From DASTGO01 sp035719045 (GTDB taxonomy: Bacteria > Actinomycetota > Actinomycetes > Actinomycetales > Kineosporiaceae), in the NCBI GenBank assembly GCA_035719045.1, contig DASTGO010000441.1, positions 1 to 41,070 on the forward strand: DNA of 41,070 bases, in the 5' to 3' direction. The position numbers and the translations under genes were made by a program. The notes under the pieces are model-generated. The model was not told where the DNA came from, made no database searches, and was given only the letters and a program-made list of their open reading frames with translations. Positions 26,003-34,158 of the stretch are shown here, in pieces (within the stretch, counting starts at the first letter, position 1; every line of letters starts with the position of its first letter).

Positions 26003-26847
26003 GGGGCGACCTCGCGCCCGCCTTCCGTGCGGCTCGCGGACGGCCGGTCGGCCCGGGCCGCCTCGGCCGCACGACGGCGACGACGGCTGTGGCCGGTGAT
26101 CTGGTCCCAGCGCTCCCGGGCACCCCACTGGGTGACCCGCCACAGCGCCTCGATCACGATGGCCCGGCTCATCTTGCTGGTCCCGATCTCCCGTTCGACG
26201 AAGGTGATCGGCACCTCCTCGACCCGGAAGCCTCCCTGTACCGCGCGCCGGGCCAGGTCTACCTGGAAGCAGTACCCCTGCGAGGCGACCTGGCCAAGCC
26301 CAAGGTCGAGCAGGGTGTTGCGGCGGAAGGCGCGGTAGCCGCCGGTGGCGTCCCGCAGCCCGAGGCTGAGCACCAACCGGACGTAGGTGTTGCCGATCCG
26401 GCTGATCAGCAGCCGGCTCACCGGCCAGTTCACCACCTTCCCGCCGGGCACCCAGCGCGAGCCCAGCACGAGATCGGCGCCGGCGGCCAGCCGCTCCAGG
26501 AGGCGGGGCAGGTCCTCGGGGCGGTGCGACCCGTCGGCGTCCATCTCGACGAGCACGTCGAACCCGTGCTTGAGGCCCCAGCCGAAGGCGTCCAGGTAGG
26601 CCGCCCCGAGGCCCTGCTTGCCGGGCCGGTGCAGCACGTGCACGTGGTCGTCATCGGTGGCCAGATGCTCGGCCACCTGGCCGGTCCCGTCCGGGCTCGC
26701 GTCGTCGGCGACCAGGATGTGCGCCGAGGCGACCGCGTCCCGGACGCGGCCGACGATCAGCGGCAGGTTCTCCCGCTCGTTGTAGGTGGGGATCACCACG
26801 AGGACTCGGCCGAGGCCGGCCGGGTCGGCAGGTTCTGCCGCGGTCAC
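25999..26847 (-). CDS. ppm1: Polyprenol monophosphomannose synthase (GT2)
   Basis: A 282-residue family 2 glycosyltransferase that moves mannose from GDP-mannose to polyprenol phosphate, supplying donors for lipoglycans and protein O-mannosylation. Motifs: VVIPTYNERENLP (nucleotide-binding start), ADDASPDGTG, the metal site EMDADGSH (DAD at 103-105), GSRWVPGG, and GYCFQVDLARRA with EVPITFVERE. There is no C-terminal membrane domain, as in mycobacterial Ppm1 catalytic parts that rely on Lnt/Ppm2 for anchoring. GTG 26847 overlaps the lnt stop by 4 bp (GTGA). In M. tuberculosis the same two activities are fused in Rv2051c. Confidence 0.92.
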   Translation of the reverse strand: MTAAEPADPAGLGRVLVVIPTYNERENLPLIVGRVRDAVASAHILVADDASPDGTGQVAEHLATDDDHVHVLHRPGKQGLGAAYLDAFGWGLKHGFDVLVEMDADGSHRPEDLPRLLERLAAGADLVLGSRWVPGGKVVNWPVSRLLISRIGNTYVRLVLSLGLRDATGGYRAFRRNTLLDLGLGQVASQGYCFQVDLARRAVQGGFRVEEVPITFVEREIGTSKMSRAIVIEALWRVTQWGARERWDQITGHSRRRRRAAEAARADRPSASRTEGGREVAP

Positions 26848-28523
26848 GCGGCACCTCCATCGGGGGTTCGGGCCGGGCTCCCGGACGGGGCGTCGGCGGG
26901 GTGGGACAGGACGGTCCTGGTGACCCGGCGCCGGCGGACCAAGCCCGCGACGACGAGCAGGAGGCCGATCGCGGCGAGCACGACCTCGGGACTCCCACCG
27001 AGCCTGGTGGCGAGGGTGAGGTCGGTCCGCAGCGGAAGGCGCGCCTGCAGGACCTGCTGGGTGAAGTGACCGGATCGGGTGATCACGCGGCCGTCGGGGG
27101 CGATCAGGGCACTCACCCCGACCGTCGAGATGTGCACGACGGCCCGCCCGGTCTCGACCGCCCGCAGGCGGGACATCGCCAACTGCTGGACGCTCTCGTC
27201 GGTGTACCCGAACGTGGCGTTGTTCGTCTGGACCACGAGCAGGTTCGCGCCCTCCCGGACCGGATCGCGGACCAGGGAGTCATAGGCGACCTCGAAGCAG
27301 ATGACGTCCCCGATCCGGATCTTGCCCGAGGGCAGGACCGCGGTCCGGGACCCCGGTGCGAAGTCCTCGCGGACCAGGTCGACCTTGTCGCTGAAGGTCC
27401 GGAAGAACGACCGGTAGGGGATGTACTCCCCGAACGGGGCCGGATGCCGCTTGAGGTACATGGCACCCGGACCGGGCTGGGCGGCGGTGGACGGTGCCCA
27501 GAGGATGCCCGCATTGGACAGGTGACCGGCGGGCTGCTCCAGCACGGCGCCGACCAGGACGGGGACGCGGATCCGGTCGACGGCCGACTGGACCGCGGTC
27601 GCGGCCTCCGGGTCGCGCAGCGGATCGATGTCGCTGGCGTTCTCCGGCCACAGCACGATCTCGGGCTGCGGGACCCGGCCTGCCGCGACCTGGTTCGCCA
27701 ACTCGTCGGTGGCGGTGACGTGGTTGCCGAGAACAGCCATCCGGCGGGCGTTGAAGTCCAGGCCGGGCTTCGGAACATTGCCCTGGACCGCCGCGACCTG
27801 CGCGGTCCCGGAGGCGCCGACCGGCCGTGGGACCAGGCCACCCCCGCCGAGAAGGGCCACGGCCACCAGAACCCGGCCGAGGCCGGCGGTGAGGGTGCGG
27901 CGCAGGGTCCGGCCCAGCAGGACGTCGACCGCGGCGACGGCCAGGCACCCTCCCGCGGCGGCCACCACGGCGCCGACCAGGGGGCTGCCGCCGAGGGCCG
28001 CGTACCCCAGGGTGGGGGCGTCCGCCTGGGAGAAGGCGAGCCGGCCCCAGGGGAACCCCCCGAACGGGACCCGGCCGCGGACCGCCTCCTCGCCGACCCA
28101 GAGCCCCGCCGTGGCCAGCACCGTGCCGACCCGGCCGCCCGGCACATGCCAGCTGAGCGGCAACAGCGCCCCGAGCAGCACGACGAACGATGTCTCGAGA
28201 CCGGCCAACGCCAGCCAGGGCAGTTGCCCGACGTAGATCCCGGACCAGTGCAGGTGGGGCAGGAAGAAGCCGAGGCCTCCGACGAGGCCGACCAGGGCGC
28301 CCTGGCGCAGGGTCCGGCCATGGGTGGCGACCGACACCGCGGCCACCCCCACCGGGGCCAGCGGCCACCACCCGGTCCCCGGGAACGCCGACATGAGCGC
28401 CACCCCGCCCGCGACCGCCACCAGCAGGGCGACCGGCAACCGGAGCGCAGGGCCCGGCGCCTCGGGGCCGGGCAGCCACCGGGAACGCACCGATTCCGGC
28501 GCGGCGACGGCGGGGGTGCTCAC
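26844..28523 (-). CDS. lnt: Apolipoprotein N-acyltransferase
   Basis: A 559-residue membrane enzyme that N-acylates the first cysteine of lipoproteins. The first 230 residues hold about six to seven membrane helices. The extracytoplasmic nitrilase-like domain carries the catalytic triad: E294 (LWPEN), K358 (YLKRHPAPFGEYIP) and C409 (GDVICFE). A last membrane helix follows near the C-terminus (VVLAAIGLLLVVAGLV). GTG 28523 was chosen because TAGGCT stands 6 nt upstream, consistent with a leaderless message. It is the first gene of the lnt-ppm1-fxsA operon, with two 4-bp overlaps. Confidence 0.95.
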   Translation of the reverse strand: MSTPAVAAPESVRSRWLPGPEAPGPALRLPVALLVAVAGGVALMSAFPGTGWWPLAPVGVAAVSVATHGRTLRQGALVGLVGGLGFFLPHLHWSGIYVGQLPWLALAGLETSFVVLLGALLPLSWHVPGGRVGTVLATAGLWVGEEAVRGRVPFGGFPWGRLAFSQADAPTLGYAALGGSPLVGAVVAAAGGCLAVAAVDVLLGRTLRRTLTAGLGRVLVAVALLGGGGLVPRPVGASGTAQVAAVQGNVPKPGLDFNARRMAVLGNHVTATDELANQVAAGRVPQPEIVLWPENASDIDPLRDPEAATAVQSAVDRIRVPVLVGAVLEQPAGHLSNAGILWAPSTAAQPGPGAMYLKRHPAPFGEYIPYRSFFRTFSDKVDLVREDFAPGSRTAVLPSGKIRIGDVICFEVAYDSLVRDPVREGANLLVVQTNNATFGYTDESVQQLAMSRLRAVETGRAVVHISTVGVSALIAPDGRVITRSGHFTQQVLQARLPLRTDLTLATRLGGSPEVVLAAIGLLLVVAGLVRRRRVTRTVLSHPADAPSGSPARTPDGGAA

Positions 28524-28529
28524 GGGGGA

Positions 28530-28535
28530 AGCCTA
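28530..28535 (-). promoter_or_regulatory. -10 element of lnt (TAGGCT), leaderless
   Basis: TAGGCT on the minus strand, 6 nt, then GTG 28523. Confidence 0.55.
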
Positions 28536-28634
28536 CGGGGCCGGTTCGGACAGCCGGGCGGGGGACGGGTTCTTCCCACCACGAGAAGGAACGGAAGACA
28601 CCGGCCGCGGGGCAGCCGATCAGGTTCAAGGGTT

Positions 28635-28674
28635 CGGAGGCCCAAGGGATACGGAGGCCCAAGGGATACGGAGG
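28635..28674. repeat. 17-bp tandem duplication upstream of lnt
   Basis: CGGAGGCCCAAGGGATA twice (28635-28651, 28652-28668), exact, followed by a partial third CGGAGG. It lies about 100 bp before the lnt -10 box. Confidence 0.9.
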
Positions 28675-28979
28675 GGGACGGATCCTGTCCGGCGGTGGCG
28701 GTCACCCCGGCTCGACCGGGCCCGCAGCGCCCTTCGGTCCGGAGGCGACCCCGTCGGGTGCGGGGGCGCCCGCGTTGTCTACTGGGCGGTGCGGGCCCGG
28801 TACATGCCCACCGTGAGGCCACCGGCCCGGCGGCGGCGCGGTGGCGGGGCCTGGCCGGTGCCGGGTCGCTCATTGACCCGGCTGGCCCGTCCTACGTCGC
28901 CTCGAGCACGGCAACCGTCCTGGAGGGGTGGACGGCCTCGTAGGAGGCTAGCCCACCGTCAGGAGCTGTCAACTCACCC

Positions 28980-29013
28980 CTGACCTGGGCGGATGGGTGA
29001 CTTCCCAGGTCAG
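28980..29013 (-). terminator. Hairpin after kal
   Basis: Perfect 10-bp arms CTGACCTGGG (28980-28989) and CCCAGGTCAG (29004-29013), 14-nt loop. It begins 83 nt past the kal stop in the direction of transcription. No T-tract. Confidence 0.6.
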
Positions 29014-29095
29014 CAGGGTGGTAGTGAAGGGTCCTCCGGACAGTCGATTTCCGGGACCGGCGGCGTGTCGGGGCGTGGTGCTCGGCACATGAACG

Positions 29096-29539
29096 TCATG
29101 CTTCGCCGCCCGGCGTGTCGCCGTTCACGGGAGCCGGGACGACCACCACTCCACGGGCGGTCGTGGCCACGATCGGAGGGTCGAGAACCTCGGCGGAGGA
29201 GGCGGACCGGTCGGGCCTCCCCCGGCAGACCACGACGGCGGAGAACGACAGCTCGCGGCTGCGCCGCCCGACCCGGACCACCTCGGCGGTGATCTCCAGC
29301 ACGTCACCGGCACGGACCGGCGCATGGAACTGCACGTCGCTGTACGAGGCGAACAGGCCCTCGTCACCGTCGGTCCGGATGCAGACCTCGGTGGCGACGT
29401 CCCCGAAGCGGGCCAGGCTGTAGGCGCCGTCGACGAGGTTGCCGGCGTAGTGCGCGTGACCGAACGGGACGTACTGCCGGTGCACGACGCGCAGCCCCAG
29501 GCGGGGGTCCGGGTCACCGGGACTGACCGGACCGGTCAT
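29096..29539 (-). CDS. kal: 3-aminobutyryl-CoA ammonia-lyase
   Basis: A 147-residue hot-dog-fold protein. The family segments are FGHAHYAGNLVDGAYSLARFGDVATEVCIRTDGDEGLFASYSDVQF and HAPVRAGDVLEITAEVVRVGRRSRELSF, matching the lysine-fermentation lyase Kal, which removes ammonia from 3-aminobutyryl-CoA to give crotonyl-CoA. Its ATG overlaps the kamE stop (ATGA), so kamD, kamE and kal form a tightly coupled operon. Kal works two steps after Kdd in the pathway; the step between them (Kce) is not encoded in the window. A generic thioesterase role is the main alternative, but the AHYAG and GDEGL motifs and the neighbours favour Kal. Confidence 0.87.
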   Translation of the reverse strand: MTGPVSPGDPDPRLGLRVVHRQYVPFGHAHYAGNLVDGAYSLARFGDVATEVCIRTDGDEGLFASYSDVQFHAPVRAGDVLEITAEVVRVGRRSRELSFSAVVVCRGRPDRSASSAEVLDPPIVATTARGVVVVPAPVNGDTPGGEA

Positions 29540-30333
29540 CGGGTGCCTCCGGCGGTTCGTGGGGTACGGGGCGGGACCAGGGCGTGGACCAGGTACGAGG
29601 CCACCTCGCCCGGGGTGGCCCCCTTGCCGAAGATCTGGTCCACGCCCAGTTCACCGGCAGCGGTCTCGTCGAACCGGGGGCCCCCGACGACCAGCAGCGG
29701 GCGCTTGCCGGCCGGATACGCCTCCCGGAAGGCGGCCGACATCTCGGTGGTGTTGTGCAGGTGGGCATCCCGCTGAGTGACGACCTGGGAGACCAGGACG
29801 GCGTCGGCCCGCTCGGACCGCGCCCGTTCCACCAGGTCGGGGACGAGGACCTGGGCACCGAGGTTCACCACCGTGATCTCCCGGTAGTACTCCAGGCCCT
29901 TCTCGCCGGCGAAGCCCTTGATGTTGAGGATCGCGTCGATTCCGACGGTGTGGGCGTCGCTGCCGATGCACGCGCCGACGACCACCAGGCGCCGGCGCAG
30001 CCGGGACCGGATCGCGGTGTTGACCTCCTTGGCCGTCAACAGCGGGTACTCGCGCTCGACCACGTGCACGTCGTCGAGGTTGACCAGGTGGTGCACCGGC
30101 CCGTAGACGACGAAGAAGGTGAAGTCCGGCCCGATCGGCTTGGCGTGCACCACCAGGGCAGGGTCGATGCCCATCTTCCGGGCGAGCTGGGCCGCGGCGC
30201 CCTCGGCCTTCTTGGAGTGTGCGACCGGCAGGGTGAAGGAGACCTGGACCATCCCGTCACCGGTAGTGTCGCCGTAGGGCCGGATCACGCCCTGCGCGCC
30301 GGGGTCCGCCGCGGGGGCGGTTCGGGGGGTCAT
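29536..30333 (-). CDS. kamE: Lysine 5,6-aminomutase, beta (B12-binding) subunit
   Basis: A 265-residue subunit that holds adenosylcobalamin and the PLP-binding lysine. An N-terminal dimerisation domain (MVQVSFTLPVAHSKKAEGAA, GPDFTFFVVYG) precedes a Rossmann B12 domain with GSDAHTVGIDAILNIKG. H128 (DAHTVG) is the cobalt ligand, and K139, eleven residues later, matches the PLP Schiff-base lysine K144 of the clostridial enzyme. VLVSQVVTQRDAHLHN and LLVVGGPRFDE are further conserved. With KamD it moves the terminal amino group of beta-lysine (or D-lysine) from C6 to C5. ATG 30333 overlaps the kamD stop by 4 bp. Confidence 0.95.
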   Translation of the reverse strand: MTPRTAPAADPGAQGVIRPYGDTTGDGMVQVSFTLPVAHSKKAEGAAAQLARKMGIDPALVVHAKPIGPDFTFFVVYGPVHHLVNLDDVHVVEREYPLLTAKEVNTAIRSRLRRRLVVVGACIGSDAHTVGIDAILNIKGFAGEKGLEYYREITVVNLGAQVLVPDLVERARSERADAVLVSQVVTQRDAHLHNTTEMSAAFREAYPAGKRPLLVVGGPRFDETAAGELGVDQIFGKGATPGEVASYLVHALVPPRTPRTAGGTR

Positions 30334-31919
30334 CGCTGGCTGCCCTCCTCGAGCAGGTCGATCGCGGGGTTGAGGTACCCCGGCGCCCGGGCCACCACCC
30401 CGTCCAGTCCCTTGCCGCCGTCGGCGGGCCGGCGCATCAGTCCGAAGGTGCCGTCCGCGATCGCCTCGAGCAGGCCGTCGCCGACGATCCGCTCGAGCAG
30501 GTCGACCGCCTCGGCCAGCACCTGGCGGGCCCGGCCGGCGATGAACCCGTCCGGGGCCGGCCGGAAGTCCTCGGCCAGCCCCCCGGCGGCGTTCAGCACA
30601 TACCGGACGTTCTGCAGGGCCAGGTCGCGGTCGGACAGCCAGGGGGTGACCACCGCCTCGGTCATCATCCCGACCAGCAGGATCCCCTGGCCGGTCAGCA
30701 CCCCGGCGAGGTTGAAGAACCCGTCCAGCAGGTAGCCGCGGAAGATGTCCCCCGTCATGTGCTTGGTCGGCGGCATCCACTTCAGCGGCGCGTCCGGGAA
30801 CAGTGCCCGGGCCAGCAGGGCGTGGGCCAGCTCCAGCCGGAAGGAGTCCGGAAGTTCGGGGTTGATCTCGAAGGCGTGCCCGAGGCCGAGCTGCCAGTCC
30901 TGCAGACCGGCCTCCTTCGCGAAGGACTCGTTGAGCAGCTGGCTCACCGTGACCGTGTGGGCGGCCTCGACGGCGTCCGCGGTGGTGAGGTAGTTGTCCT
31001 CGCCGGTGTTGATGATGATCCCGGCCCTGGCGTGGATCTGCCGGCTGAACCGCTGGTCGACGAAGGTGCGCAACGGGTTGATGTCCCGGAAGAGGATTCC
31101 GTACATCGAGTCGTTGAGCATCATGTCCAGCCGCTCCAGCCCGGCCAGCGCGGCGATCTCGGGCATGCACAGGCCGGAGGCGTAGTTGGTCAGCCGGACG
31201 TAGCGGCCGAGTTCGCGGCTGACCTCGTCGAGGGCGGCCCGCATGAGGCGGAAGTTCTCCTGGGTGGCATAGGTGCCGGCATACCCCTCCCGGGTGGCGC
31301 CCTCCGGGACGTAGTCCAGCAGGCTCTGCCCGGTCGAGCGGATCACCGCGATCACGTCCGCACCCTCGCGGGCGGCCGCCTGTGCCTGGCGGATGTCCTC
31401 GTAGATGTCTCCCGTGGCCACGATGAGGTAGATCCACGGCCGCTGCCGGGGGTCCCCGAGCCGGGCGACCAGGCGGTCACGCTCGGACCGGTTGCGGTCG
31501 ATCCGCCGGATCCCCCCGGCGACCGCGGTCCGGGCGGTCCGGCCGGCCCGCTGGGCGTCACGGCCGTCGGGGATCTGGAAGCCGCTCGCCCCCGTGGACG
31601 CCTTCTGGGCCAGGGTCAGCAGATCGGGGGCCTCCTCACGGCGCAGAGCGTCCCAGACCGGGAGGGCGACCCCATGGGTCAGGCCCACCTGCTCGCCGAC
31701 CGCATCGACCAGGTGGTTGACCCAGGGCACGCCGTCGGCATCCGCACCGGAGAGCCCAGCCAGCCGCAGGGTGGCCCGCTCGACCGAGACGGTGGTGTGG
31801 GCGCGGGCCAGCTTCACGACCGGTGCGGCGGCGCGCCGGGCCAGCCGGCGGGCAGTCCGGACGGTGGCCGGGTCGAGGTCGAGCACCCGATCGGGGCGGC
31901 GGGCACGGGCCGGTGACAT
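30330..31919 (-). CDS. kamD: Lysine 5,6-aminomutase, alpha subunit
   Basis: A 529-residue TIM-barrel subunit that binds PLP phosphate, substrate and the B12 nucleoside. Segments typical of KamD/OraE-like lysine mutases: WIYLIVATGDIYEDIRQAQA, ADVIAVIRSTGQSLLDYVPEG, GYAGTYATQENFRLMRAALD, YASGLCMPEIAALAGLERLDMMLNDSMYGI, DQRFSRQIHARAGIIINTGEDNY and PTKHMTGDIFRGY. ATG 31919 was chosen because AGGAGG lies 6 nt upstream; the frame stays open further, into an AT-richer promoter region. It is the first gene of kamD-kamE-kal. A 9-bp inverted repeat in front may be the operator. Confidence 0.95.
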   Translation of the reverse strand: MSPARARRPDRVLDLDPATVRTARRLARRAAAPVVKLARAHTTVSVERATLRLAGLSGADADGVPWVNHLVDAVGEQVGLTHGVALPVWDALRREEAPDLLTLAQKASTGASGFQIPDGRDAQRAGRTARTAVAGGIRRIDRNRSERDRLVARLGDPRQRPWIYLIVATGDIYEDIRQAQAAAREGADVIAVIRSTGQSLLDYVPEGATREGYAGTYATQENFRLMRAALDEVSRELGRYVRLTNYASGLCMPEIAALAGLERLDMMLNDSMYGILFRDINPLRTFVDQRFSRQIHARAGIIINTGEDNYLTTADAVEAAHTVTVSQLLNESFAKEAGLQDWQLGLGHAFEINPELPDSFRLELAHALLARALFPDAPLKWMPPTKHMTGDIFRGYLLDGFFNLAGVLTGQGILLVGMMTEAVVTPWLSDRDLALQNVRYVLNAAGGLAEDFRPAPDGFIAGRARQVLAEAVDLLERIVGDGLLEAIADGTFGLMRRPADGGKGLDGVVARAPGYLNPAIDLLEEGSQR

Positions 31920-31941
31920 GGAGGCCCTCCTCTCATCTGCG

Positions 31942-31984
31942 GCAACTATTCCACCATGCGACACCTTGGCCAGGAAATAGTTGC
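31942..31984 (-). promoter_or_regulatory. Inverted repeat in front of kamD (candidate operator)
   Basis: GCAACTATT (31942-31950) and AATAGTTGC (31976-31984) are exact 9-bp arms, 34 bp centre to centre, so on the same DNA face. They lie 23-65 bp before the kamD start. A candidate site for the cluster's Lrp/AsnC protein; not proven. Confidence 0.5.
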
Positions 31985-32150
31985 GTAATGAGTGCATCCA
32001 GCGAGACAAGTTTCACCACCGCCTGACGCCCTCGCGAGGGAGTCCCGGAACCTCCTCGCCAAGACACTCCGGTAGGCCCAACTTCTCCGCCCTGCCCGGA
32101 GGGTGACCGTGCCCGGCGACGCCCCCGCCTGCGCACCGGCAGCCCGCCGC

Positions 32151-32156
32151 TAGAGT
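32151..32156 (+). promoter_or_regulatory. Possible -10 element of the plsC-like gene (TAGAGT)
   Basis: TAGAGT 62 nt before TTG 32218, giving a leader of about 55 nt. No clear -35 box. Confidence 0.4.
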
Positions 32157-32217
32157 CGGGACCGGGTGCGGCCGATCCGGCCGTCACCGGTCCCGGACCG
32201 ACGTGGAGGCGACCCCC

Positions 32218-32910
32218 TTGGCGTACACCCTCGCCCGCTGGGTCGTCTCGTTCCTGTTTCGGGTGATCTGGCGGCCCCGGGTGACCGGCCTTGACCACCT
32301 GCCCCGCACCGGGGCGGTGATCCTGGCCAGCAACCATCTGAGCTTCATCGACAGCGTGGTGATCCCGCTCGTGGTCCCACGGCGGGTGCGGTTCCTCGCC
32401 AAGGCCGAGTACTTCGAGGGCCGCGGGCTGCGCGGGCGCGGGATGACCGCCTTCTTCCGGCTGGTGGACGCGGTGCCGGTGCGCCGGGACGGGCAGCGCG
32501 ACTCGATGGCCGCCCTGCAGGCCGCCCGGGAGGTGCTGCGGTCGGGAACGGCGTTCGGCATCTATCCGGAGGGCACCCGGTCCCGGGACGGGCGGCTCTA
32601 CCGGGGCCGCACCGGGGTCGGCTGGCTGGCGCTCACCTCGGGGGTGCCGGTGGTGCCGGTCGCCCTCACCGGGACCGACCGGATCCAGCCGGTCGGGCGC
32701 CGGATCCCGCGGATCAAGCCCCTGCAGGTCAGCTTCGGACCGGCTGTCGACCCCACCCCCTGGGTGCAGCAGGTCGCCGCCTCGGGGGGAGCCGGGCGGG
32801 CACGCCGGGAGATCACCGACGCCGTGATGGACCAGATCGCAGCGATGTCCCCGCAGGAGCGGGCCGACGCCTACAACGAGCGCACTCCCGACGACCCCGA
32901 CGTGGACTGA
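32218..32910 (+). CDS. 1-acyl-glycerol-3-phosphate acyltransferase (PlsC family)
   Basis: A 230-residue membrane-associated acyltransferase of phospholipid synthesis. One hydrophobic N-terminal stretch (WVVSFLFRVIW) precedes the catalytic NHLSFID motif (H40-x4-D45), FLAKAEYFEG, the substrate-binding YPEGTRSRDG and a VPVVPVALTG segment. TTG 32218 was preferred over GTG 32203 because GGAGG sits 7-8 nt before the TTG. It lies between kamD (divergent) and kdd (convergent), with its own promoter and terminator, and nothing suggests it is part of lysine breakdown. Confidence 0.92.
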   Translation: MAYTLARWVVSFLFRVIWRPRVTGLDHLPRTGAVILASNHLSFIDSVVIPLVVPRRVRFLAKAEYFEGRGLRGRGMTAFFRLVDAVPVRRDGQRDSMAALQAAREVLRSGTAFGIYPEGTRSRDGRLYRGRTGVGWLALTSGVPVVPVALTGTDRIQPVGRRIPRIKPLQVSFGPAVDPTPWVQQVAASGGAGRARREITDAVMDQIAAMSPQERADAYNERTPDDPDVD

Positions 32911-32927
32911 CGGCCGCCGGATGAGGG

Positions 32928-32957
32928 CCCGCCCCCGGCATCGTCGACGGGGGCGGG
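32928..32957. terminator. Bidirectional terminator between plsC-like gene and kdd
   Basis: Perfect 10-bp arms CCCGCCCCCG (32928-32937) and CGGGGGCGGG (32948-32957), 10-nt loop, between two converging genes. Confidence 0.8.
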
Positions 32958-33013
32958 AGTCTCAGCGGCTCCGCGACGTCAGCAACTCCGCCGACGTCGA
33001 CGGGGACGGCCCC

Positions 33014-34099
33014 TCAGCGGGGCGGGTGGGTGGCCCCGAGGTGCGCGGCCAGCCGGGCCTCGAACAGGGCCCGGGCCCCCGGGGAGCCGCGCAGGACGTC
33101 GAGTGCGAAGTCGGCGTGCCCGGTGGCGTAGCCGTTGCCGATCATCAGGGACACGTCCGCGGCCAGACCCTCGGCGCCCAGTGCCGCTGCGGCGAACGAG
33201 GTCGCCATCGAGAAGAACACCACGGTACCCAGTGCGCGGGTGGCCAGGATCGCGCCGTGCTCGCACCCCGGGACGTCCACACAGACGACGGTCACATCGG
33301 CGGGACCACCTGCAACGGCAACCGCCTCGGCCAGCGCCACCGGGTCCCGGGCGTCCGCCAGGACGACGCGGTCGGCCAGCCCGTGCCGGGTCAGGGACTC
33401 CTGCTCGGCGGGCACCGGCACCACGCCGATCACCTGTGACGCCCCCGCCCGCCGGGCCGCCGCCAGGGCCAGCGAACCGCTCTTGCCGGCCCCACCGATC
33501 ACGGCGACCACGGGCGGACGGCCCTGGGCGACGTACCGGGCGACCACCCGATGGGTCAGCGCCGGCGCGCCGCAGACGTCCATCACGGCCAGCGCGAGTT
33601 CGGCGGGCAGATCCCCCGGCAGGTGGGCGGCGATCGAACGCCCGAAGAGGATGGCGTGCCCGTCACAGGGGACCTGCTCGCTGAGCCCGTCCCAGGAGCG
33701 CAGGCCGTCATCGATGGACAGTGGGGTCAGGGTCAGTGAGACCAGTGTGGCGATCCGGTCCCCCACCGCCAGCCCGAGCGGGCTGTCCGGCCCGACCTCC
33801 TCGACGGTGCCGACGAGCATCCCTCCGGAGCCGGTGACCGGATTGTGCATCTTGCCGCGCGTCCGCACGATCTGCAGGACCTCGTCCCGGACCGCCGCAC
33901 CGTCCCCGCCGTGCTTGTCGGACAGCTGCCGGAAGCTCGCCGCGTCGAGGTTGAGCCGCTCGACCCGGATCCGGACCTCGTCGGGCCAGAGCGCGGCGGA
34001 GGCGTCCAGGCGCCAGGCGGCCTGCGGGAGGACCCCGGCGGGCTCCGCCACCCGGTGCAGGCCGACCGGGGAGCCGGCGGAGACAGGCGTCGTCGTCAT
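33014..34099 (-). CDS. kdd: L-erythro-3,5-diaminohexanoate dehydrogenase
   Basis: A 361-residue NAD(P)-dependent dehydrogenase that deaminates 3,5-diaminohexanoate to 5-amino-3-oxohexanoate. Seen: N-terminal half with MHNPVTGSGGMLVGTVEEVG (shared by Kdd enzymes), the Rossmann loop VIGGAGKSGSLALAAARRAGA and the late VVFFSMATSFAAAALGAEGLAADVSLMIGNGY. The N-terminal region resembles medium-chain dehydrogenases but lacks their zinc ligands, as Kdd does. ATG 34099 has TAGGAT 6 nt upstream. It is divergent from kamA with only 59 bp between start codons, so the two promoters touch. Confidence 0.92.
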   Translation of the reverse strand: MTTTPVSAGSPVGLHRVAEPAGVLPQAAWRLDASAALWPDEVRIRVERLNLDAASFRQLSDKHGGDGAAVRDEVLQIVRTRGKMHNPVTGSGGMLVGTVEEVGPDSPLGLAVGDRIATLVSLTLTPLSIDDGLRSWDGLSEQVPCDGHAILFGRSIAAHLPGDLPAELALAVMDVCGAPALTHRVVARYVAQGRPPVVAVIGGAGKSGSLALAAARRAGASQVIGVVPVPAEQESLTRHGLADRVVLADARDPVALAEAVAVAGGPADVTVVCVDVPGCEHGAILATRALGTVVFFSMATSFAAAALGAEGLAADVSLMIGNGYATGHADFALDVLRGSPGARALFEARLAAHLGATHPPR

Positions 34100-34105
34100 G
34101 CGTAA

Positions 34106-34111
34106 ATCCTA
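34106..34111 (-). promoter_or_regulatory. -10 element of kdd (TAGGAT), leaderless
   Basis: TAGGAT on the minus strand, 6 nt, then ATG 34099. It faces the kamA -10 box 34 bp away. Confidence 0.6.
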
Positions 34112-34145
34112 CTGCCTGCATCTCAACAAGCCGAAGAATCTCCCG

Positions 34146-34151
34146 TACAGT
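34146..34151 (+). promoter_or_regulatory. -10 element of kamA (TACAGT), leaderless
   Basis: TACAGT, 7 nt, then ATG 34159. The 34 bp between this box and the kdd box must hold the -35 regions of both promoters. Confidence 0.6.
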
Positions 34152-34158
34152 GGCGGCC

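Larger units (their letters stand above)
28524..29095. other. Gene-free region between lnt and kal
   Basis: 572 bp in which no convincing gene or known RNA was found: the open frames lack family matches, ribosome binding sites and consistent codon use. It holds the lnt promoter, a 17-bp tandem duplication (28635-28674) and a hairpin that can end the kamD-kamE-kal message (28980-29013). Confidence 0.6.

Noticed and set aside
28524..29095. Possible gene or structured RNA between lnt and kal
   Set aside because: Open frames have no start signals or domain content, and no known RNA fold was recognised; only repeats and a terminator hairpin are supported.
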